Shown: piece by piece, positions 1 to 10,800 of the stretch
How the letters are laid out: each line of letters opens with the position of its first letter
Numbering within the stretch: the first letter of the stretch is position 1
Notes under the pieces: generated by a model
The model's input: only the letters and a program-made list of their open reading frames with translations
Databases searched by the model: none
Told to the model about the DNA's origin: nothing
Translations under genes and position numbers: made by a program
Origin: Nymphaea colorata
Lineage: Eukaryota; Streptophyta; Magnoliopsida; Nymphaeales; Nymphaeaceae
Assembly: GCF_008831285.2 (NCBI RefSeq)
Contig: NC_045150.1
Coordinates: 12,569,868 to 12,629,867, forward strand
Length of the DNA: 60,000 nucleotides
Direction: 5' to 3'

Positions 1-1546
1 ACCCTCTTCATAAAAAATTTCTTGCTCTGCATTCCAGAGCAGTCCTAGATTTTAGGAATAGAAGGAAGAGAGAAAATCCTTGTTCGTCCTTTAGGTGGTT
101 TCCGCTCACCTAATGTCGAACTCCCACCTAAGATTTTACTTTCTGCTTTTGTGGAAGTGAAGCGAACCTTGAGTGTTGAACTCTTGACCTCCTTCGTAAT
201 CGAGTCGTTAGGTGAACTCGCTAGCCTAGGGCGGCACCATCAATAAAATATTACTTAACCAATGCATTTTTTTTATCAAGAATTTTACACCACACAGATG
301 TATGGACATGTAGAGGCACCATATAAGCCAAATGGAAGTTGTTCAATATTTATGATTTGTCACCAAACATACCAAGAAAGGGAGAGAACAATCATCATGT
401 CTTTATCCCTTATGGGTGCTTCTCCTTCCAACTTATGGCTCCAATCCTCCAACCCATCTGAAAACCACAACTTGCAGGGGACCGCAGCAGCGCCTGTGGA
501 TGAACAAGTGTCAACCACACATCGGCGGACTAGTCCTTTCGGAAACCGATAGATCGACGGCCCCGACAAATGAAGAGTCTTTTTTTTTTCCTCGTTGGGG
601 CCGCGCCCTCCCCGACCGATAATCGACCTGTGATCGTGAATTGACAAATTTGCAAATGTGAATTTGGTCCTAATTGCCTTAATGAGCCACTCAAGTTTCG
701 AAGCAGCCTAGACATGAAAAAGAGGGAAGGAGGATTCAAAATGTGATTTTAGCTTTCTTTTTTAAGTCAACTAACCAGTTAATCAGAACCGTTCGTTGCG
801 AAAAATGTGATAGGACATTTTTATCATCTAATATCTTAGAATGACATGCGTTGTTTATCAAATCTCATTTATATTCAAATTCCAAAGGAAATGAAGAAAA
901 TTTTAGTTATATCTGAATTTAAATATGTTCGGACTTTTACACAACCAAATCCGAACAAATGTTATTAACCAACTTTCAAATTGCATGAAATGATACTTAT
1001 TTGAAGCTAAGCCCAAGGTAGAATCCCATTTTCCAATCGAATATTATATGTTTTTGTGTCCGAATTTTTGAAATAATTCGATCGGGATCCAAATACGAGT
1101 CATTGACATTTCTAAAAGAAAAAAAGGAAGATGGTAAAAAATAAAAATGAATAAATTTATGGACGCCGTTGATTTGTTACCTTGCATTGCATGGTCAGCT
1201 TTGAATGCTTTTCTGCAATTGAATGGACATTAAAATATATAACATCTTTTATTACTTTAGCATATGATTTTGCTTCATGAGAAACAGCTCCTTGGGCGCC
1301 TTCTTCATTTCCAAGTGTTTTAAATAAAATTTAAGATGAAAATTATTTAAAATAAAAAATTGGTGCGTGCCTTCTTTGGCTTCGTATAAATTTAATCGAA
1401 ATTAAAGAAAACGAAAGCAACTCAAGAACTTTAAGGGGCCCCTGAAGAAAGGAAAGTTTTACGGTACTGCCACTAAAATATGATTTGACCGAAATGCCCA
1501 TGAGCTTTGTTATTGCGGCTTTCAATGGTGGACCCGAGGGCAAGGG
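1..1546. other. Intergenic AT-rich DNA, no gene recognised
   Basis: No open frame here resembles a known protein; those present are under 100 codons and overlap on opposite strands. Positions 480-640 are more GC-rich than the surroundings but show no coding pattern, tRNA or obvious repeat end. The first 240 bases could be the edge of a repeat that begins outside the window, but nothing in the sequence proves it. Confidence 0.5.
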
Positions 1547-1554
1547 ATGGTAGG

Positions 1555-1984
1555 TAGGGATGTTAATATGTAATAGGATATCTGATTTCGGATTGATTTG
1601 ATCCGAAAAATTCAGATATAGAAAAAAATAATATTTGATTAAGAAAACTGATCAAATTCGGATTTAATAAATGGCATCCGATCGGATTCGAATATACATA
1701 AATATTTGATCGGATTTGGATACAAATTCGGATCGAATTCATTTTTAGACAAATATCATGTATCTAGCGCTATTAAATTTTGAAACTTTGACAAATTTCG
1801 ATCCAAAATTCAGATTGGGATATAAATATAAAAATCAGATTCGAATCAGATTCAGATTGTAAAATCAAATTTTGGATTCAGATTCGGATATGACTTTTCA
1901 TATTCGAATATGAATGTGTGAATATCCGAAAAGACATATATGATTAAGGATATATTTGATCTGAATTCATCTTTCACATCCCTA
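1555..1984. mobile_element. Ac/Ds-like hAT MITE, 430 bp, non-autonomous
   Basis: The left end reads TAGGGATGTTAATAT and the right end is its imperfect inverse, finishing CATCCCTA. TAGGGATG termini are characteristic of the Ac/Ds branch of hAT transposons. The 8 bases outside the left end (1,547-1,554, ATGGTAGG) and right end (1,985-1,992, ATGATAAG) match at 6 of 8 positions, as expected for an aged hAT target duplication. The interior is built of degenerate GATCGGATT / ATTCGAATC units and has no coding frame, so it must be moved by a transposase encoded elsewhere. A diverged relative lies near 4,905-5,250. Confidence 0.75.
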
Positions 1985-1992
1985 ATGATAAG

Positions 1993-2640
1993 AAAGAGTT
2001 TGCGCCGCCTCTTTTGAGTATTCCGGTCAAATATAATTATAGAAACGGTCAGTTATATATTTCTGTATCCGATACTCATACATTTAAAGTTGGTCCTTCA
2101 ACATACTTATGTGAATTTATACGCTGAGATGAATTTAAAATTGAAGTTCAAATTGAATTTGATTGTGGGTTTAAAAGTCTGGATTTAGATAATGCTATAG
2201 ATTTTTCTTCATTTGCATTCAAATCCGGCCCACCATGTGAACATCCCACAAATTGAATATAAAAAAGATGCATATATGTTGTTTAAAATATGATTTGTTG
2301 ACAATCTGAAAGGTTTTGGTGCCGTAGGTCACAAGCATTTAATTATTTGTCAATTTATTTTTCTATAATAAAATCGTCTTAAAGTACATCTCATCTTAAT
2401 CATGTCATGTGCCTACCTAAGACAAGTGTTGATACAACTTTCTTATCTCTATTGGAATTTGCAATAATAATGTGCTTTTATGTTGTGAACATTAGCCACA
2501 TTGTTAGGCAAATGATAAAGATTCCATACTTTTCTGTCCTTTTCTCCATTTTTTATGCATATTCAACTCCCACACTTTATCATCTTATCTATAAAGAAAG
2601 CAGTTATGTGGAAGACGAGGGACAAAGGAAAATGACAGCT
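1993..2640. other. Intergenic AT-rich DNA, no gene recognised
   Basis: Only a spurious 104-codon frame runs through this stretch (2,407-2,721). It ends in the following microsatellite and resembles nothing known. No RNA gene or repeat boundary was seen. Confidence 0.5.
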
Positions 2641-2644
2641 TTTA

Positions 2645-2777
2645 ATATATATATATTTGGAATTAATAAAATATTTTGTGCTATATATATATATATATTG
2701 AGAGAGAGAAAGAGAGATTAATTTTTGTTGCAGTTTAGATGTCCCCGCCTCTCACAATCAGGTTTCTCTCTCTCTCT

Positions 2778-2862
<85 letters not shown>

Positions 2863-2871
2863 GAAAGAGAG
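2645..2871. repeat. Compound microsatellites, second one palindromic
   Basis: Two short TA tracts (about 2,646-2,660 and 2,683-2,700) are followed by a GA tract. From about 2,764 a CT run passes into (TA)n at 2,781-2,831 and then into GA repeats to 2,871. The second block therefore reads (CT)n-(TA)n-(GA)n, which is self-complementary over about 100 bases and could fold as one long hairpin or cruciform. Confidence 0.9.
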
Positions 2872-4904
2872 TATAGAATAATCAATTGCAATTGCGTCAT
2901 TTGACATTGAGATGCCTCAGCCACTTGATAAGTTGATTTAGAAAAACAATTCAGCACATTACGTTACATTAACATCAGAATTAGGGACGCCTTTAGCACT
3001 TCATTCCAGACACGGCACCTCCTCACATGACATGGCAAAGGGTTTCCTCCTTTTGAATCTTATAGGGTTAGTTGGATCTTGATTCACACGATATGTTTAG
3101 GCACGTGTGTGCTGCTGGAGCAAATGAGTGAGTTTCAGACTGGATCTTATCATATTTGAATCCAAACTTGCTATACCACTGTTAAATCCAGATCTGAAAA
3201 AAAAAAACATGATTGATTGTAATTGAATGTGAATCCTATAAAAAGCATAGTTATAAAAATAAAATTCAAATTTTTGAAAATTTTTCTTACCCATCAAACT
3301 CAAACTTGGAATGAAAAAAGTGAACGTTGGGTTGGTTTTCAGAAAGTTTTTTTCGGAAACTTCTTTCCATCTCAAGGGGTAGAAAAAGATTTCGGATGAA
3401 AAAAAGTTACCGTTGGATTTTCAAGCAATGCTTAATCCAACTATTTTGTTTTTTCTTATTTCATTCTCATCAAACTGGGAAATTTATGTTATGGAATATA
3501 AACCCAAGTACAACAAACACAAAGAGAGGTTTTGGAAATCTGGATTTTGTTTCCGATTTACCAATTTCAGAAATAAATTTCTACAAACTTCTTTCTCTTT
3601 CTATATTTCCAAGGCATCAAATGTGCTTTAAGGAACATAGCATAGCTGGTCGGCTGGCATATAGGTGAAAGTCCAATCAATGGGTTGATTCATATGGGCA
3701 TTATTACTTTGGATTGCAAATGGTAGATGTGCGACACCCATCCTACAGTAGCTCCGAACCCCAGGTTGCAAGAGAAAAGGGGGAGGGGTTTTGGTCTATT
3801 CGGGGTACTCTTTTCCCGGTATCAAATACCATATTGGATCTGGGTAAAATGGCAACGAACCTGCACTTCACATGTATCCTACTTGTATTTTGATCCAGAT
3901 GAGATGAGTACCGGATCCAATTTGAATGAAGTGATCAGGATTTTACTTTTGCAGAAAGAGAAGAAGCACAATGCTTCTGTTGAAGCATTGACCTTCTTTT
4001 TAAGTTAACAACCTCATCCAACTAACGTTTACCAGCAAAGGAAAAGGATGTGAAAAGCAATACGAAAAGGATGTTTGAAACAGAGAAGATGACTTGATTC
4101 GTTGAAAAGCGTTTTATGATGGCGTAGACTTTGGGTTTATGTGAAATGGTGTTTCATGTTGGATCTAGTACTCTTTATCAAATCTGACTTAATTGGGCCC
4201 TGGCCTCACCTAAAAAAATAATGATAACAATTTACATATAATTTTTAAAAATTTTCAGTTGTTCTATATAAAAAGTTTAAAAAAATAATATTTCGGCCTT
4301 AGTTAAAACTTAAAAACTTTAATTGACTTGCTTCATGAAAAATTTCTGACTCCGCCCTGGAATTCGACACAAACATATCAAGGTTCCGATCTGGGCTCTT
4401 AACCAAACTTAGACCCGACTATGAAAATAAAGAGAATGAAAAAGATGCTCTAATGTAAATTCAATCCCTCCATAATTAATTGAAGGGATTGGGAAGGAAA
4501 TGAAAGCCTTGTCAGGATACTAAGCACCAAATCTATGTGAGGGCTCGCGAGAGCCAGTTCCTATGTTCCAGTTTAGCTTTATGGGGAGTAGCATAACTGG
4601 ACTAGCCAGTCAGTGAAAGTTCAATTGTCAGTTTAATTCACGTGGCCTCAAATCCTTTAGACCAAGAAGCATGCAACACTGTACTTGACAAGGTATATTG
4701 TCTCCCACTCAAGTTTTGAAACAGTTTTGGGAGGAAAATGGAGCGGGGAGAGGTGGAGTCCTCTCAACTCCTCCATTACGCCCCATGTTCCAGCTGAACT
4801 GATTAGTTTATGCAGATACCCATTTCATAATAACCAAATATAGGGGAAATTTGGCCGATCAAGGAGCACCCAAGGGTTGAGAATTACTACACAGCTGTAA
4901 TTGG
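2872..4904. other. Intergenic DNA with short dispersed sequence similarities
   Basis: No gene is visible. A segment around 3,640-3,750 (AGCATAGCTGGTCGGCTGGC and the bases after it) resembles 4,585-4,650, and its end resembles 6,138-6,165. This suggests copies of one old interspersed repeat, possibly SINE-like, but I could not define its ends or prove a tRNA-type promoter. Confidence 0.35.
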
Positions 4905-5250
4905 TAGATGTCAATATATCCAATTTGAATGGGATGTCCAATTGAATTGTTCCAAGAAAAAAAAATCAGATATGAAAAAAAAAATATTCAATTAAGAAAC
5001 TGGATCGGATTCAGATTTAAGAAATGCAACTACATTGGATCTAGGCTAGTATCAAATTTAATTTTAAACAAATATCTTGTATCCAACACCTCGATTCAAA
5101 ATTCAGATTTGGATGTGAATGTAAAAATTTGATTCAGATTATAAAATCATATTTCATATTCAGATTCAAATATGACTTTGTTTGTGAAGATTTGGAAAAT
5201 AGATATAGTTAAAAGTATATGTAATTCGAATCGGATCCATGAAAGGTTCA
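4905..5250. mobile_element. Diverged copy of the 1,555-1,984 hAT MITE
   Basis: Starting with TAGATGTCAATAT, this stretch follows the order of the 1,555-1,984 element: a TCAGATAT block, a poly-A rich block, TTAAGAAACTGGATCGGATT, an AAACAAATATC block, and a final run of AATTCAGATT-type units. The left end is recognisable. The right CATCCCTA end has been lost or mutated, and no target duplication could be recognised. It is non-coding. Confidence 0.6.
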
Positions 5251-7075
5251 GCAAACTTTGAGTCAATTGTACCTTTGGGAAGGATATTGGCATACATTTG
5301 ACGCCTGGAAACCTACTTCTCAAAGCATTTTTGACTGATGACGCCTCAAGGCATGACTGTGAAGCGCCCGTGCATGAAGTCTGCGCTTCAAAAGAGGCAC
5401 ACCTCATGTGAGACATGCGCCAAAGGCACAGATTTTATTTTAAAATTTTTTATTACTAGTTGCGATTTTGTTTCTTTGCGTTGAATCCTCACTCTCGTCT
5501 ATACTGGAAACTGCTGATGCCAGGAAAGTCACCCTCCCTCTCTCTCTCTCTCTCTTTTCCAAAAGATTGTAGTCTTCAAAGATACGCACCTCGTTTTGCA
5601 CATATTTCTTGTGATTATACTTGCCGAGGAAGAATCCTTTCAAAATTTTCCATGCCATATGCATTGAACTGTATTGTATTGCTGAGATCTTATGAGACCC
5701 TAATGTTTGTAAGCAGATCCCGTCCTATTTTTCTAGCAAATATTGTGGCATGGTTTCATTTTCTGTTGGCATTGATTTTTAATTGTTTTCCTTCTTCTCA
5801 CTATCTAATAAGCTTTTTTCTGGGCAAGCAAGCTTTCTTTCAAAAAAGAAAAAGTAAATTAACTACTTCTCATCATTAGATATCTTAATTTTAAAGTTTT
5901 GAAATGTAAGTTTTGTTTGGGATTTGAAATTCTTTATCATGGTGTTCTCTCGGTGATGGTTAAAAGCATCTTACTCATATTTGTTCAACACTTCAAAATC
6001 AGAAATTTGACTTCACATACATGGTTTTTCTCGTCTTCTTTTACCCCATCTTTTACCCCGACATGTACCATAGCTGATCAAATTGATATGCCAGCAAAAT
6101 GCGACTGCCAATTCAATTCTTATATGCTACTCCTCTAGATTACAAATGGTAAATGCATGACACTAATTGACCGATGTCCCAATCCCCACCTAAGTCCATA
6201 ACAACCCTACACCCTCAAGACAAAGAAAATGATAAAACACTTCTGCCTCTTCAGGGTATCTCTCTTGAATCTTCTTACCTTCACCATCTTCTTACCTTCA
6301 CCATGCTTCTTTAATGCTGCTTCTTTAGCTCAATGTAGGCACAGAGACCTGTTCTTTTCCTTTTATCTTCCCTATGCTTATTGAAAAGGAATATCATGCT
6401 CAACAAGACATGTTCATCTCATGGCTACTAAATCTTGCTAACTGCCAATAATACCGCGTGAGAAAACATAAGTTCCTTAGGGAAGAGCATAAAAAATCTC
6501 CCTCTCATCAAATGATGAGAATTAACTTCTTTTGAGTTTTTGTGTTATGCATAATTTGTTTTGATAATTTATGATTTTATAGTGTTGCACCACATGTGAT
6601 GCAGTAGAAACCTTATATTAATTATAGAAATTAAACACTACGTGGAAAAAGAATTTTTGGACATAGACAATATCGCCAAGACATCAAACATTTCGCTTAA
6701 TAATGCTTTTTAAAAGGTTTTGTTTGGACAAGTCAATTTGATAATGAATCCAGGTTCATTAAACCGTTTCCAATGTGATTTTGTCACTAGAGATATAAAT
6801 TATTTCATCTTACATTGTGAATATAACTCGGATCAGTGTTTCGTTTCATCTCATTTAACAACCTGGATTTACATTGGTGGAAGCGGTGAAACAAGTAGAG
6901 CTGCTTCAGAAAGAAAATAAAATAAAATAAGGTAAAACCGACATTTTGCAGAGCTAGCTATCAGAGTACTTGGATTCAAGATGAGTCTTGCCAGCAAAAG
7001 TTAAGCTGCAGCATCCAAATGGGGACTCAAAAATCTGATAACTTCTGCTAGAATTTCTCTCTAAGATATGATGGA
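5251..7075. other. Intergenic DNA downstream of the HAC gene, no gene recognised
   Basis: Frames of 60-139 codons occur on both strands but are low-complexity or overlap one another, and none resembles a known family. A CT-rich run lies at 5,533-5,560. Nothing else was recognised. Confidence 0.45.
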
Positions 7076-7456
7076 TTTATTAGGAGGGGGCCATTTTGTA
7101 CATCTGCCATCTCTTAGATGGCGATTGGAATATAAGGCGAATAAATGAAAGAATCAAACTTACCTGGACCAACAATACACAGAGCGGACACCATCAACAG
7201 CAAATTGTCAAGAATGCTCCTGGCAATGAAATCCATACCTGGACTGGATAACTCATGGTTGGAACTGCAAAAACAATGGCAACTTGCGCAGTCTGCAGGC
7301 CAACTGGACATGAGCCCATCAATTTGGATGCGTTGACGTTGCGTTAAAGGCATCTGACTCTTTTCTCTTCGCAGATTGGCCAAGATTTCAAATGCAATGC
7401 AGCTGCAAGATGGTACATTCCTCCCTCGCCTGAAACTAACTGTACAGAGGGTTTAC
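7076..7456 (-). other. 3' UTR of the HAC gene with candidate poly(A) signal
   Basis: This follows the HAC stop codon (minus strand, 7,457-7,459). A perfect AATAAA hexamer on the minus strand occupies 7,076-7,081, 376 bases past the stop, and is the first convincing polyadenylation signal seen. An 89-codon frame within it has no family resemblance. The true cleavage site is not visible from sequence alone. Confidence 0.5.
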
Positions 7457-7869
7457 TTAGGCATTGTTTGCCGCAACTTCGGCAGCACGTTGCCTCATCA
7501 TCTCCATCACTGCAGCCCTGCGACGTGAATCGGACTGCTGTTGTGACCTCCTGAGATGCTCCTTCAGGTCCCTGAAATTTCAAAGCCACATAAGAATCCA
7601 TGAAATGGCTAACAGTGGCAGATAGGTTAGTAGATGTATTTAGCAACACACCTGCAGCGGGGAACATGGCAATCTGACTCCTTACAAGCCCGGGCATGCA
7701 ATTGAAGGATATACCACATCCTTTTACACAGTTGGCAACCTCCAGAAGCACGAATCTTGCATTGTGTACCATGACGAAAGAGGCTCTTAACCTTGCGACA
7801 ATTTGGATACTGGCAGGGCCCAGTGCGACATTGGGAAGCATGAATGAGCAGATCAAGCATCTTACGCAA
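7457..7869 (-). CDS. HAC exons 15-16: C-terminal TAZ2 zinc finger
   Basis: Exon 15 (7,652-7,869) begins [14 protein letters not shown] and carries the Cys/His series of the second TAZ finger, ending HVPRC. An 80-bp intron (7,572-7,651) splits an Arg codon. Exon 16 (7,457-7,571) supplies the basic helix [18 protein letters not shown] and the Met/Arg-rich tail before TAA. In p300/CBP proteins TAZ domains bind the activation domains of transcription factors; the same role is presumed here. The intron before exon 15 is 5.5 kb and filled with repeats. Confidence 0.92.
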
Positions 7870-10800
7870 CTGGAATAACATATTCGTGTTAGAGTAGTAC
7901 CAAATGAAGCCGTGCAAAAAATGCATGCGTCTGTTTTGTGGTTGTGCATGTATGCAGACGAGGGGCGAGCTCAGTGTATACCACATCTTCAAAGCAGACA
8001 AAGGTGCTAGCAGAAATTCCCCCCAAATCATGATGCAAAGAAGCTAACCAGTGCATTGAAAATTAAACCAATCGCTTCCTAAAGTAAGGTAGATACTGGA
8101 ACCATGTCGACAATGAAAAAGAATTTGAAAGCTAGGAGATTCACCACCTCTGGACTACAACCTTGAAATAAGGTGGTCCAGAAAAGAAAATAAACAGATG
8201 TTACAGAAAAGAATAAATCAAAATACTACAGCCACAATAGCTCCCAACTTCGCAATTCAAAGATCTAGATAAATCCAAACACCTATCCAGTTAACTTCTG
8301 GACATATCTGTGCAGGAATCCTCCACACCTTCCACCAGCAACATTAACTCATATCTATAGAAATAGCAAAAAAAAATGCAACCACTAAGTATTTGAAAGA
8401 AGAAAACACTGCCATTGGCAGTTATCAATTCCCTTTTAGTTTATGCATTCCCCTCGTTGAGGTCCACATCACATTCCAGGATACTACGAGCACAGATTTA
8501 GGCATGACTAGACAAGCTAGCATTTGTCTTGCCCCCTTAACCTAGTTTTCATATGCATTCCCTGTATCTATATCAAACATAAACGTTGTCGCAAAACAAT
8601 TTTCATGTTTATACTTTATACATTACAACAAAATAGGACCCCCTGCGCTTTTAGGGGAGGAGGAGGTGCAAAACTGCCGCCCCAACAGCACAGCAAAAAC
8701 ACAGCCATGCCAACCATTACCAAGCTTTTTGCCATGTGGGAAATTTCAAAACATAACAGCCAGAATGACTGTTGGCTCCCCATTGATAGCAAGGTTTATG
8801 ATGTGACCAGTTACTTAGATGACCATCTGGGTGGAGATGATGTGTTATGCATATTTTTGTTACCTATGTTCCTAATAACCTCTAGGCATGAACTTGATAA
8901 ATTAATATGTCCTATGCCATAAAAAGAATACGAGTAAGATGCACTATGGATTTTCAATTGTTTCTGTCACAAGTTGGAAACCAAGAGGAACCGGTAATCT
9001 TTTACCATGTCAAAGGATCTATAGATGCATAGAAGTAATGAATGACGAGCTGGATCCGGTGCAAAAGGGTCAAACATAGTCACAAATATCATTTTCGTAT
9101 TTTAAAAGGCACGATTTTTCTTGGGTATAATGTGGTGAGCTTTAAAAAAAAGGGAAAAATGCAGTAAATTTTTTAAAAAATTAAAAATCTTAAAAGTTAG
9201 GGAAAATTTAAAAAAATGAGAATAAGACAAATAAGTAACAAATAAATATTACAAAATGGAAACAAGCAGTTTGGCATTAAAAACCATGGAAAAAACATCT
9301 AAGATGAAAAAAGGAAAAAAATGTGTTTTTTTAAGCTTTGGAGAGTTTTTTCAAAAAAAAAAAGAGAGCATTATTTTACCATTGTTTTCAAAAAGCAGCA
9401 TTCTTTTGCCATTTTTTTGGCTGACTTATTTTTTGTGTTTTTAAAAAAAGAAAACACACACACACATTTTTTTGTGACTATGGGTCAAACATAGGAGATT
9501 GTACATAGATGATATACCTCCAACAAAAAAGGTAGTTGGATCTGAGTAGGTTTACAAAATTGTGTACATGAAGCATCAGGTTTATTCAATCACATTCATC
9601 CTTGGTCGTGGACGATGGGTGTATGATGAGACAATTAAATCTTTTTGCATGGAGATCAAAAGGATGAACTGTACATGGAGCAACCTCTGGTATATGTAGA
9701 ACAAGATTCACATGGATATGCGTAAACAAAAAAGAGCAATACATGGACTGAAGCAAGCATCATATCCATCTGACAATCTCGCGAAAGAAATTCAAAGGGA
9801 CAGTTTTTGTCGATGTTCATTGAGTGACTTCTTATTTGTTTGTCAAGATAACAAGATGATGACTTTGTAGGTTGTATACGTCAATATATATCACATGGAG
9901 CTCATAGGATCATATACATGAAGCAAAACAACTTCTAAGCGAAAGATTTAAGATGAAAAACTTAGTAGGCTTGAGATATTTCCTTGGAGTTGAGGTGCAT
10001 AGGAGTGAAGATGGTTTAATCTTGAGACAACATACATGTTAAGCAAAATAGGAATGAAGGACTAGAAGCCATTGACCATACCGTGTCAAAGTTAGAGGCT
10101 AAGCATTTCAGATGTAGACATATAATGCCCAATGAATTACCATAGCATTATTGGAATGCTTCAATACCTTACCTAACCTTTATTAGGCTTGACATTGTTT
10201 TCGTTGTGAATTCTCAGTTCATGCATGAGTCACATTCAGAACACATGGATGCAGTAAAAGAGAATTTTAAGGTCCTTGAAAGATACCATCAGAAATGGAC
10301 TATGGTACCAAAAGAATAGGGCACCCAAAAGGGTTCAAAAAGTAATTACCTACACAGATGCAAACTAATTAGGGTTGCATGGGGCCAGGCCGGGCTCGAC
10401 TGGATAAGAGTCGGGCCCGTTACCCAGCCTGTTAATAATTGGGCCAGGGCCCAAGCCTCAGGGTTTATCGGGTACCAAGCGAAACCCATTACCAGGTACC
10501 TGGCCAGATAACCTTTTTCATTATCTTTTTATATAAATTGGGTCATGTTTAACTCAGCCCAACTACCCAAGCCCCTTTTATAATTGTTCTCTTCTCCCTC
10601 AACACCATCAATATAGGACTAAAGTTTGCCACATGGGATTCCTTAAATAGCGTGCTTATGTTGAAAACTTGAAATCACCTGAAAGTTGAAAGTTGAAACT
10701 TTTTGAAAAGGTAAAAGGGTGTAAAAAAATAGACTATAGTCATGTACTGAAAAAGCATGAGCACTTGCCACCAAAGAAAATATTATAAAAAGAAGCAGCT

